A DNA stretch of 64,000 nt from Trichoplax adhaerens (taxonomy: Eukaryota > Placozoa > Uniplacotomia > Trichoplacea > Trichoplacidae). The position numbers and the translations under genes are program-made. The notes beneath the pieces are model-generated. The model did no database searches. It saw nothing but the letters and a program-made list of their open reading frames with translations, and was not told where the DNA came from. Positions 49,801 to 61,000 of this stretch are shown here, piece by piece. The DNA is taken from contig NW_002060943.1 in the NCBI RefSeq assembly GCF_000150275.1, positions 6,440,299-6,504,298 on the forward strand. Reading direction: 5' to 3'. Numbering within the stretch: the stretch's first letter is position 1; each line of letters starts with the position of its first letter.

Positions 49801-52800
49801 CCAATTAAGAAATAGAGGGTGAGAATAGCCTATGATATCTTTTTGCTTACATTTAGGAATAATATCAGAGGACTGTTATAATAATACAAGTTTAGGGTGT
49901 GAAATTCTGTAGTCTTAATTTACTTAATAATTTTAATAGGTGGACAGCTACAATTCACGCTGCTATAACTTTTAATGGTACGGAAGTACTCACATTCGGT
50001 GCTGGTGATGAAATGTGGGTCTTCATTGATGGTTATATGATTGTTAGCTTACCGGATGCTTCCAATCCTGTTACGAAGCCTTGTCGTCAAGTATCGCTTT
50101 CACCTTTACTGGCGAGTGAGGGTGGCTATCCGGAAATTAGAGGCGGAGTAATTAGTGGCAACGAATGTGTACTTAACACAACTATTTCAACCAATGTTCC
50201 AAAATTCAAACTAGTCGTAAGTTGACTATAATTAATTTGAAATCATGTCTTTTAACGAAACTTAATTTTTGTCCATTAAATTTGTTATTTAACATATTTT
50301 AAATTCCCTTTTGTGTTTCTATTGTTTATTAACGCAAGTATTTGCTTGTACATTTCTCCTTAGGTTGGCTATACGTATCATCTCGACATATTCATTGCTC
50401 ATCGCGGTGTAACGTGCTCTACGCACTTCTTCTTCGAATCGCAAGGAGCAAAATTCACAAGAACTGTTCCTCCACTAGATTACGTTGTTCAAACTCCAGA
50501 AAATTTAAATGTTGGTAGTTTAATAACTCGCTTTAACTTAACAGGTTTGCAACTAAAAAAATCACCAGATCTTCAATTTTTTGACAATGGATGGTAATTT
50601 CATTATTTGATGTGCATCACGTTGATCTGTATGTGTTATTATAGATGCCTATAGCAATGGCACTACGTACATGCTACAAATCGAAAGTGGAAATACTTAC
50701 GGACATTTAACAATAAATAGTAACAATCCTACGGCTCCTTTGACTCCTGCTGCACCCACAACTTCGACCTTACCTACAGTGACAATAGGAAATCAAACAT
50801 TTGGTATCTGTCTTAATAGCCCACCACCATTATATACGAATGGCGCTCCTGCAACCCTGTTCGCCGTCACCACTACTGAGGCTATGGTTGTAAGTCAGGA
50901 ACCGCTAGACCATGAATTTGTTACTTTTTATGACTTTCTTATCAGCATAAATGATACCGGATATTCGCCACCCAGAATAGGACAAGCCATGATTAAGGTA
51001 AGTAATTTCAAGTTAAGTCGGTTTTTAAACTAAAAAATTTTTAGAATTTATAATATCACTAATGACTAATGAGAGTAAAAAATCAATTTCAGGTTTTGGT
51101 TCAAGATATAAATGATAACTGTCCGATAGCTACATCTGATTTACGAACGCATGTAGCTGTGACCGCTTTGCAAGTTCCTCCTCTCTTTCAAATTAACGCG
51201 ACAGATCGTGACAGTACAGATAACGGTGCAATGATATATACTACACAAGATATAACCGTGACGTAAGCGTAAAATATAGGACTAACTAGTTTTTATACAG
51301 AGAAAAATTTTGGTGACCTTGTAACGCCCTTTGTTACTATTTAATAGAGCTCCAGCAAATACTACGAAAACGATAGTATATACATTTACGGTCACGATAG
51401 TCGATAAAGGTACACCTACCCTTGGTACTTATCTCATGTTCAATGTGACAATGTTTGAAAACTGCAACACGTCACGAATGACATTCCCATTAAATGAAAG
51501 CTCTCCTGGTATTGTCGACGTTTACTTACGTATTCCTGGCTATATTACCTTTTCTAAGTACAGTGAGTACTGCATGAGTGAAATGATGTCAAATTCTCTT
51601 TGACGGCTGTTAGCCTCTATACTAACTTGTTATTCATTAATACTTAAACATTGTTCTATATACTCAATTTATCTTCATAATTTAGATGATACTGAGTGTG
51701 CTAGGTGTCCAACAAGTTATTACTGCTTCGGTGACGGACTAAAGCACAAATGTGGTTGTAATCCTAATACCACCGATTGTTCTGGTCGTAATGATACTAC
51801 ATATCATTCCTTTGGTGCATGGGATCACTGTGAAACATGTCCGCATGGCTGGATTTGTCATGATGGCTATGCTTTACCATGTCCTCCAGCTACTCATGCG
51901 AAATGTAACTACACGGTAAGTAGTTTAAATTGTATCGTGCCTAGGAATGCTAACGTAACAATTACGGTAATACATGAAAATACTATTTTCTCGATCATAT
52001 TTGGTAGTAATTATATTATATCATTCATTTTAGTACTGTCCACCAGTATGTGAGGCTTGCCCACCAGGTACTGCTTGCTATCAAGGCAAGATAACTGGAT
52101 GTAACCCTGGAACTTACGGAACTGGCGCTACTACTCAATGCGAACCTTGTCCAATCAATACCTATGCCTCCTCGTATAATGCTAGTTCTTGTCCATGCTG
52201 TCCGCATGGCACTCACAGCTTTGAAGGAGCATCGGTAATGTAATTATATCTTTTTGTGTCTATTGTAAATATCTTAATGACGTTAATTTTTTGGTTCATG
52301 ATACAATAATAATGTCATAATAATTTTGATACTCATAAACCTTTCTGTAGGATTGTGTATTTTGCCCTGAGGGTATGTATTCGAAAGGTGTCTGTGATCA
52401 TTGCCAAACGTGCTCTCCTGGTCAATGCCCTTGTGTGGTAGATAAGCCCTGTTTTCCGGAAGTAGAATGTCGTAACATTTTATATGATAACGGCACTTCA
52501 ACATTTGCATGTGGCAAATGCCCAGTTGGCTTCACTGGAGATGGAATCAATTGTACCGATATTAACGAGGTAACAATATCATTTTATGCTAATGTGCCTT
52601 CGCTTGTAATAATACTGCATATTCTGTATCTTACCTGTAATTGCCATAGATACCATACATAATACAGAATAAAACATTTTTACCTCAATTGCGATATTAT
52701 TACTTTTAATAGTGTGCAGCAGGAACATTTTGCTATGATCAAGCCAATTGTATCAATTTCGCTCCTGGTTTTGCTTGTGCAAGCTGTCCATTAGGCATGA

Positions 52801-55800
52801 CTGGAGATCAACCTTCAGGCATCGGTGTCGATTACGCCTTGTCTCACAAGCAGACCTGTACCGATATTGACGAATGTGCTCTCGGGGAACATGTTTGTGT
52901 GCCAAATGCTTATTGTAATAATACTATTGTAAGTCTACCACTTGATTAAACTATTCAACTTTTTCTACTAATAATTTTACACATATTGTCTAATACTAAC
53001 TACAATACATGCTATAAAATGACAAATTAGCATGTATCATTATAATTCAATTATACATCTATACATTTGTTATTTGTAGGGAGGATATCTATGTGGTAAT
53101 TGCTACGCTGGTTACTTTGGTAATGGATATACTGGCTGCATATTTGGTGACTTTTGCACCAGTAAGAAGGACAATTGCGATGGAAATGCTACGTGTATTT
53201 TTACAGGAATGGGAACATTCGTCTGCAGGGCATGTATTAACTTGATCATTACGGTTGTTAATGCCTTTGTATTAATTTCTAAGTATTAGCTATTAATTGA
53301 TGGACGCGTTATATTCCATTATAGTGCAATCCTGGTTATGCTGGTAATGGTGTACATTGTGGACAGGACGATGACGCTGATGGCTTTCCAATCGCTTACG
53401 TTTACTGTCATGACCGCGGTTGCCAGGCTGACAACTGTCCGATCGTTCCAAATAGTGGCCAAGAAGATGTTGATGGAGATACTTTAGGCAATACTTGCGA
53501 TTTTGACGATGATAATGATCTTATACTAGATATTACTGTAAGTTTCTTATATGTTATCAGCAAATTAAGTGTATATCTTCAATAGGTGAATTGTAAATGT
53601 TTATGCTATAATGTGTAACTTTATCTGTGGTCTTACTGTTAGGATAATTGCCCATTGGTCGCAAACACTGATCAGACAGACTCTGATGGCGATGGAGTTG
53701 GTGATGCTTGTGATAACTGTGTGTCTACTTCTAATCCTTCGCAGTTAGACAGCGATAATGACGGTGTTGGTGACGATTGTGATAGTGACAAAGATAACGA
53801 CGGAATTGCTAATGGCAGTGATAATTGCGAAGTTGTTGCTAATCCTTCACAAACAAATTCTGATGGAGATGCTTTTGGTGACGCTTGTGATAATTGTCCG
53901 TCGACTTCCAATCCAACTCAGGTAACTTATACTCAAGAAATAAACACTTTTATATCATAATGATAATTTCATTGTGTCTGAATATATTATACAATAAGTT
54001 GTAATGATACGAATTGCATTTCGTAATTGAACACCACTATAGTTGATAACATCGACGTAGACGTTTACATTTATTTTTACAACTTTAAAATTTTTTATAC
54101 TCAGGCTGACACCAATATGAATGGTGTTGGAGATGCTTGCGATTGTGCGAGTTTAGGTTATTTGTGCGATAGAGATGGTGATGGAATTATAAACACCATT
54201 GACAATTGTATCAACAATCCTAATCCATCACAAATTGATACAGATGGCGACGGCTTAGGTAAGCGTTATGACTTAGTTAAATAATATTTTGTACTACTAA
54301 AATCCTGCGATCGAAATAGTACAGTTCAATGTCGTTAATTAGCTATCCTTTACGCTATATTAGGAGATGAGTGCGATCCGGACGCAGACAATGACGGAAT
54401 CAGTAATGCGTTAGATAACTGCCGCTTATTAGCTAATGCTGATCAAAATGATACCAATTCCGCATCACCGGAAGGCGATGCATGCGACCCTGATTTTGAT
54501 GGTGATGGAATCAATGATGATCAAGACTCTTGCTTCTATAATAAGTTTTATATGCATACCAATTTCACAAGACACCAGGTTATATCATTAGGAGTCACTA
54601 ATACACCAGCGGCAGTATTTACAATAACTGATCAAGGCTCTGAAATAACTCAAACTAACGCTTCATCGCTGCCCTTTATCTTAGTTGGTAGGTTAATTTA
54701 TGTATTACTAGTCCATTATACAGTAACCTGATAATAAATTTCTTTTCATTAATAGGATATGATCAGTTTACAGCCGTCAACTTTACTGGTACTCTGTATG
54801 TCAATACTCAAGAATCGCGTAATTACATCGGTTTTGTGTTTGGATACCAAAACAATCGTCAATTTTATGTCGTTATGTGGCGCCATAAAAATATTAACTA
54901 TCAAGGCGGCTCAACTCCACCTGAAGCTGGTATTAAAGGAATTCAAATTAAGGTAATTACGATATAGTAAAAGGCAGCACTTTCCTGTATGTTTTTCTTT
55001 ACATTTTTTTAAGGTTATGGGTACTATTAGGTATTTTTGGACACAAAAAGATTATATGAAGAAATAAGTGTCTGTCATATGCATCTCATTTTTCTCTCTT
55101 TTTTATCTAGCGAGTTAATTCTACTACTGGTCCAAGCAATGCTCTTGCACAGGCATTGTTTGACACATACACTACTGCAAATCAAGTAAGCATAACTATA
55201 GCCTTCTGCCAGCTATAAGATCATCTATAGGGATATTCATGGTATTACTTCGCGCATTTCATATATGATTAATCGCCTTTGATTACCTGTAGGTTAAGTT
55301 ATTGTGGCAAGATCCAGCCATGAGAGGTTGGGAACACGAAGTAGCATACTCCTTCCATCTGGTCCACCGACCATCTCTGGGGCTAATTCGGTAATAACAT
55401 TACATACGTGTAAAACCATAATATTTTCAACATAATTTTAAAGTGATCTTCCTAAGTCTTTAAATTATGAATGTAATTGTAGGGTCTGGATATACCATGG
55501 CGCAACTCTATTAACGGACTCAGGAAATGTTTTTGATACCTCATACTCGGGTGGCCGATTGGGAGCGTTTGTTTACAATCAACCTGGAGTTATTTGGTCG
55601 CGATTATCGTATAAATGTATAGACCGGTGAGTAAATGCTAGTTTATGACTATGTTTACTATATAAATATTCTAAAATACAACCACGTTAAAATAAAATGT
55701 AATTTCTGTTTACTAGCATGAATCAAGCGTTGTCTCTTGATGGCGCTTCCGCTATCCGATTGCCTTCTTTTCAATCCATGTCATTGCTGAAGAGGTTGGT

Positions 55801-56929
55801 ATCTAAAATACTTAAATTACTGCAGCATATCTGGTAGAGTTTTTAATAAGAAGACACCTTTCATTTTGCTAGTTTCACTATGGGTGCCTGGGTTCATTTG
55901 CCTTCAGGATATACTACGGACAAGGAGCCAATCCTTTGTACTTTAAACAGTACTGCCTGTCTATACATTTCTAATAGGTAATGATCCTTGAATAATTACG
56001 TTTGTTAAAAAGTGTCGCTATCATAGTCTACGGAGTATCTCCAATTACTGAGCTACTATTACGCTAAACTTAGGCGCCTTACTGGCCAATATGGCGATAA
56101 GACCGCTGTATCATCGACGGATCTACCGGGTGGTGTTTGGAATCACGTAACTTTTAGATATGATGCTTCCAATCAACAGATAGATATCTTTGAAAATGGA
56201 ACTGTAGTAGCTACAACCACTGGTGTACCAATTTATGAATTTGTGAGTTACATTGAATTGCAAGAGTAGGCATTTAGCTCATTAATTATAATGGAACGAT
56301 AGTTAACTAATTCTCTATCCTTGGCTATAGTACAACGAAACTTTCCTATATATTGGTAGGGACCAATCTAATTTCATAACCGGAACATTAGATGAAGTAT
56401 GTCAAAAATATATTAATTTTACTGATATTCCCGTAACATTTTTAGGATATGACTCTTCTCGCTCTGATCGTGTTGTTAACATACATAATTATCTGTGCAA
56501 TAGGTTCGTATCTGGAGTATAAAATTGATAGGGTCACCATCCATAATTGATTATTGGAAATACCCTGGTTTAACACGAGAACTGCATAAGAAAATTATTC
56601 ATGCTCATTACGACATGGATCTTACTGCAGAACATTTACTGGTCGATAAGGACATTTATGCGTTCCATGGTCAATTTGAAGGTGGTCCACAAATAGTTTA
56701 TGTGAGTACTATCAATCCGTAACATTGTACGACTGTAACATTAGTGATATCGCTTTACGTAATTTGGCTAAATTTATCCATATTATCCGATTGCACCTAG
56801 GTAATTAAAATATTTGGTTTATTTTTTTAGAGTTCATTAGAAGAAGGTCGATTCCAAGCGACATATCCGAACAACCGCCGTCGTCGCCGAAGCGTCCAAG
56901 ATAGTACTGATGTTCACATAGAATTGTAA
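37876..56929 (+). CDS. Giant secreted LRR / fibro-slime / cadherin-like / thrombospondin / LamG protein
   Basis: About 55-60 short exons encode roughly 2,700 residues. The start is the ATG at 37876; the residues that follow form a signal peptide ([17 protein letters not shown], then QTYSS). Exon 1 ends at 38168 inside an LRRNT-type cysteine cluster ([14 protein letters not shown]). Then come about 34 LRR exons (38792-48357), LRRCT (48465-48652), FN3-like (48770-49203), fibro-slime-like (49337-50545), cadherin-like (50650-51560), Cys-rich modules and EGF (51685-53400), thrombospondin type 3 repeats with the thrombospondin C-terminal domain (53400-55626), and a LamG/concanavalin-type domain (55717-56702). 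The last exon is 56831-56929, with RRRRR just before the last 12 residues. No membrane segment is visible after the signal peptide, so an extracellular-matrix or adhesion role is inferred. The 3' half matches thrombospondins very closely; the whole combination was not recognised as a known protein. Confidence 0.92.
38792..48357 (+). other. Leucine-rich repeat exon array
   Basis: About 34 consecutive exons start at 38792, 41745, 41974, 42146, 42402, 42570, 42782, 42932, 43108, 43266, 43430, 43771 and so on to 48271. Most are 69-75 bases and code for one 23-25-residue LRR each (LxLxxNxIxxI pattern, e.g. [36 protein letters not shown]). Nearly all introns interrupt the same Leu codon after its second base (donor TT|GTAAGT, CT|GTAAGT or AT|GTAAGT), so any exon can be skipped, lost or duplicated without a frame change. 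The exon at 42146-42295 is double length. Introns are mostly 70-300 bases; that at 38873-41744 is 2.9 kb and shows no other exon. Confidence 0.93.
48465..48652 (+). other. LRR C-terminal cap (LRRCT) exon
   Basis: The exon begins in the last LRR ([20 protein letters not shown]) and carries the four-cysteine cap: CDC, then Cys in TSGTCATP and the final IFTC. PxxCDC plus a downstream Trp is the standard LRRCT signature, marking the end of the solenoid and an extracellular location. GTAAGT follows at the exon end. Confidence 0.88.
48770..49203 (+). other. Fibronectin type III-like domain
   Basis: Two exons (48770-48949 and about 49077-49203) read [20 protein letters not shown]... and then [13 protein letters not shown]. 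The Pro/Leu-rich entry strand, the Trp in strand B and the LxxGTxYxxxV strand-F motif fit FN3. The assignment rests on these motifs only, so it is moderate. Confidence 0.65.
49337..50545 (+). other. Fibro-slime-like domain
   Basis: Exons at 49337-49406, 49501-49819, 49940-50218 and 50365-50545 give DVTYRDFSMMHPDF, a Pro-rich middle segment, PVDGRGF, then [18 protein letters not shown] and [18 protein letters not shown]. This order of (D/R)F..HPDF, a PIDG-like strand, GDDxxWVFIxGxLVxDLGG-like and YxxDIFxAER-like strands is the fibro-slime pattern known from Dictyostelium and bacterial surface proteins. The fold is related to PA14 carbohydrate-binding modules. Binding to a glycan is only a possibility. 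Confidence 0.75.
50650..51560 (+). other. Cadherin-like region
   Basis: The exon at 50650-50998 ends in [13 protein letters not shown]...AMIK. The next (51095-51264) opens [13 protein letters not shown] and contains [14 protein letters not shown]. The third (51346-51560) contains [14 protein letters not shown]. DxNDNxP, (A/V)xDxDxxxNG and VxVxDxGxP are the cadherin calcium-binding and strand motifs. Probably one and a half to two repeats are present; sequence is diverged and Asn-glycosylation sites are frequent. Confidence 0.75.
51685..53400 (+). other. Cys-rich (TNFR/ephrin-receptor-like) modules and EGF domains
   Basis: Exons near 51685-51915, 52034-52233, 52351-52568, 52713-52929, 53082-53229 and 53325-53538 are dense in cysteine. 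CxxCPxGxxC and CxPCPxxTY patterns (for example [22 protein letters not shown]) are ephrin-receptor/GCC2-GCC3-like. They are followed by DINEC- and [12 protein letters not shown]-type calcium-binding EGF starts and a [12 protein letters not shown] segment, as found just before type 3 repeats in thrombospondins. Confidence 0.82.
53400..55626 (+). other. Thrombospondin type 3 repeats and C-terminal domain
   Basis: Aspartate-rich DxDxDGxGDxCDNC repeats run over exons 53325-53538, 53643-53920, about 54105-54260 and 54364-54689. They form the calcium-binding wire, with NP(S/T)Q links. The thrombospondin C-terminal lectin-like domain follows: [65 protein letters not shown] and [20 protein letters not shown]. 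The agreement with thrombospondins and COMP is close over the whole domain, which makes this the firmest domain call in the gene. Confidence 0.95.
55717..56929 (+). other. LamG/concanavalin-like domain and polybasic C-terminus
   Basis: Exons at 55717-55796, about 55873-55977, 56073-56242, 56329-56398, 56504-56702 and 56831-56929 encode [65 protein letters not shown]. This is the usual strand order of laminin-G/pentraxin-type lectin folds. The protein ends in [17 protein letters not shown], a proprotein-convertase-type site 12 residues before the stop at 56927-56929. Confidence 0.85.
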
Positions 56930-58084
56930 TCGCATATTACTACGTCAATTTTATTCACTCTATTGGCATAACGTAGCAAGTTGTGCCCCCTTTGAAATAC
57001 ATTTTGTTTAGTATCATTTTAGTTGTAAATGTATATTCTGACTAATGGTCCAATAATGCATTACGTTATTGTTCTGAGACTATTTTGCAGTAAAGTAGCA
57101 AACTATACTAGACGAATATGGTACTTTTAAGCACTATATGATAGCTCAGAAAGAAAATTTAGTCTTTCAATGTGTAACTGTTGATGTATTATTGGATTCC
57201 ATATCCATTTTTTTCTTATATAAATATTTAACTACCTTCAATGAATTAATAGCCTTGTAATGTCTAGATGGTATCTGACGAAAAAGACAAATCATTTGTC
57301 TTGAAGAATTTTAAAAAGCATTTGCCAGAACTCAAATTTACATATAGTTTCATTACCGTCATTCGATCCATGTTTACAGTAATGCACTATAAACGTGATA
57401 ATTTTTTTAATTTTGCAACTTTTGATAAAAAAATACCCAGCTCAAAATATTCTGTAGCTCAGTTTTCATATTACGTGTCTATTTTTAAATGTTATTAAGA
57501 ATCATATCTTTTATATCTTTATCTTTTTTTATCTATCGGATAAGAGATTGCGTCTTTATCGATTTAATTACACCCTTATCGGTTGTTAAAGTTTTAGTTG
57601 AACTACGAATTCGGTATCCAATACTTATTTAAGAAACCGAACTCAGTTCAGTTGCTAACACTATTGATTATAACAATTGTTTAAAATTGAATCTGTATGT
57701 AAAAATTATCAAGAGAGTAAATGTTAAATAAATACTATACTTCTAAAATAGAACAAAAATAATATGAGATGTAAAAAATTTGAGACCCAGCCTATGTTAA
57801 AATTTGGCGGATCGAGATAACAGTTAACCAATATAGCGTCGTTACAAGGTAGTAAAATGACAATTTTATCTATAGTTACCAATACATTCTTGTAAATACT
57901 GTATATACTGTACTTTATATATACAATGGTTGGATACAATGGAAGGTCGTATAATATTTGTTTAAAATGTAGTCAAGTAACGGTGAAGTATACTAATACG
58001 AGCATCTTTCTTGTAATTTACAAATTTCGGTAACCCAACATCCGCTATTTAAAGTTAGTTTTGTGTGTCTATGGAAGTCACAAA
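56930..58084. other. Convergent intergenic region
   Basis: This 1.16 kb lies between the 3' end of the large + strand gene and the 3' end of XRCC4 on the minus strand, so it should contain both 3' untranslated regions. No gene is seen; the open frame at 57268-57498 has no recognisable domain and looks chance-level. Several near-AATAAA hexamers occur, but none stands out as the poly(A) site. Confidence 0.6.
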
Positions 58085-61000
58085 TTAAATTTCTTCCATC
58101 AGATCTTCAGCTCCCGGTAGAGCTGAACTGTTTCTTTTGAGACGTCCTTGTGATGAATTTGACCTATTAAATTGAAGTGCGGTAGTTATACGAAGATATA
58201 CAGTCATTGAAAAACTATTTGATTACTTTAATTTTCATGAGATATCGTACTAAACTCATACCCCGTGCTATTATTTCTAGATAATTGACTGGAATTTTTA
58301 CGTAGAGAACGGGTTTTAGGTAAAGCTGGAAGATCGTCAGCATCCGACTTTATTGCTGCTCCTCGGCGCTTTCTCCTATTTATAAAGAACATCAAGTCAA
58401 CAACAATATCCCACTTATTTGCAATTCTACACTAAGCTTACAAAAATCTGAATCACATTGACTGAAACCACTTTATTAATACCTCTTAGCTGTAGGTGCG
58501 ACACAAATATTACTAACAGTATCTTCAAGCATTAAACTTGAACTCGGTAAGCTATTTTCATTTTCAGTGGAGGTCGAGCTAGTACCAGGTCCACTATGAC
58601 TTGTACCCGGCAATAATAAATCGTCTTCTTCCTCTTTCTCGACTTTACATAGTGACAGAATAAGCAACGTTTACATATAGTGTTTTATTCCTTATGTTTA
58701 TTTACTATAGCGAAATTTATACCTTTAATTTTCTCCTCCATCTTGACACTGGTAGGAAACGTGGGCATATTCCTAACTAAAAAAAGGAACAGCCCATGTA
58801 CCAGTCAAGATAAAAAAACACCACAATAGTTGTCAACAATACTGCCAGAATTCTTTTAATGCCACAGCATTAATTGTATGCAGTAGCAAATTAATTACCT
58901 TGATTTGTAAGTGTCCTAATTTTATTCTTCTTGCTATTGAGTACTCGAATGAACTATACAATTTACATGATACCGATATTAGTATTATTTATTTGCAAAG
59001 GGATTTTTCATTAATCAATACCATGCAGTAGCAAATACAGTATAAAGTATTCTAGCTGAAGTTAATTCTCTGATACCTTGGCTTTATCACTTACTTTGCC
59101 ATACATGTCCACTTCTAAGTTCTCTTTTGTAACTACAAATTCCTCGAGATTCTAATTTTGTATACATTATATATTCAATTTAATGAGTCACTTAGCATTA
59201 AAAATATGGGTATTTCTACGTTGTCCTAACTTACCTTGAGAGATTCAGCTCTCTCGCTAGATAGACGTTCATTTGTAGAATTAAGCGATGCAATATTCAT
59301 CTAAAAGTGATATTAATGGCAACTGGAGTAAGGATACGCAATCAATATACACTTTATTTCTAAAATATCGAGTATAATTAGCTACATGGCAAATGGACCG
59401 TTACAAAAAAAGTTACAAAGTAAATTACTTTTAAGTTCGAAATTTGGCTCAAGCTGAAATCAAATAATTCGCTTATAATTGCTTTCGGGTCAGTGACTGC
59501 GGCCATTTTTAATTTACCAAGCTGAAACTAAAGGAAGTGACAGCAAGGATATTAATCACTTTCATCGATTTGAATTTCCTTTCATCAGAATTGTTAAGAC
59601 CAATAGGATTGGAAACAAATGTGAAAGTTGCATCATTTTGTCAATATACTTTATGATGTCTAATTCATCTACTGCACATTACCCAGCTTTAGTATTAGCT
59701 TTAATATTAGAATATCATAAAGCTTACTTTCATATCTTCGCTTCTTAGGTACTTCTTCCAAGCAAACTATGCCAAGAGAAAGATTATTGTTATTAGTCAA
59801 TTAATGCCTAATCTTTGAATAAAATCTAAATGCAGCTATGCATCCGTTCGAATAATTCAATATCAAGTAATGCATGATGACGACGCAATTTCAATTTACA
59901 ACAGTTTTAGGGATGATCATTTGCAGAGTCTGTCATCACTTTTAATCATGTCTTCAATTTTAATAGCAACCTCGACAGTGTTATGGTCCGGCAGCAAGGA
60001 GACGCCGAAGTGAAAATTAGAATTGGCGGAAGAATTTGCTGTAAATGCTTTCTTTGTCTGTTTTAAATATTCATGCAAGTCCATTTGAACACTTCTAGCC
60101 AATCGGTTAGCAACACCATCGGTAACTGTAAGAGACATCAAGAAAGAATAAGCAAGTGTAGAGCATAGCGGCGTGAAATTGATCAGCCGAATTACGTACG
60201 GTAGCGGAGAGGTAAGCAATCATCCTAGTCAAGTATGAATAGCTAGTAGAACTATTTGCATGGAAAGTCTTCTCTAAATTAGTTAAGGTACAGTACTGTA
60301 CAGTATGTATACGAGCTTATCTAATACATTACTTCCTAATACAATATCATTTATATTGGCATGGAAAATCCTATATAAACTAGGTAAGATATACTGCTTA
60401 CGTATGAGCTGATATTGATTATTTTATCTCATAATACGACACTATTATTATTACTATTTTTGACCATCTAGTTGGTTTGTTCGACTAATGTCAATGCAAT
60501 GGATATCATTCAGATCCTCTTCTAGCCCATTATAGGATGTAATCAAGACAGTAGACACACGATGTAATTTGCGTCAATGAATTCTAATATAACTCATAGT
60601 CAACTACTTGTAGAACCAACTGGTTGCGCCATGACGACTCTGTTGCCGTCCAATCCGTGTGATGTTTCCAATCGATATTAATCCATGGGATTGTGTTGTA
60701 GTGCAGCATAGAATGCTGTTAAGAAAGTACACAGCATATAATTTGCTTGAATCATTTCAAATGCAACTTATAGACTTAAAAGAGGAGTACTTATTCTAGT
60801 AGTGTGCAACAAATGGCCTGTTATCCCTAACTGGCTGCACAATGACAACTCTATCTATAGCCGTCCAATCCGTATAATGATTCCAATCGATGCTAATCAA
60901 TCGGATTAAGTTGTAGTGCGGCATAGGATGCTGCCAAGAAAGTACACACCATGTCATTTGCTTGAATCATTTGAAATGCAACAGACAGAATTGTAAGAGG

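Noticed and set aside
57268-57498. 76-codon open frame after the LRR-thrombospondin gene
   Set aside because: Lies where the 3' untranslated region is expected and shows no domain.
59753-59766. A 14-base micro-exon in XRCC4 joining exon 2 (ending at 59940) directly to the NERL coiled-coil exon
   Set aside because: It keeps frame and first looked convincing, but it loses about 25 head-domain residues. The exons at 59728-59766 (FAWKKYLRSEDMK) and 59429-59527 (FQLGKLK...) restore full length and the conserved FRLG-like strand.
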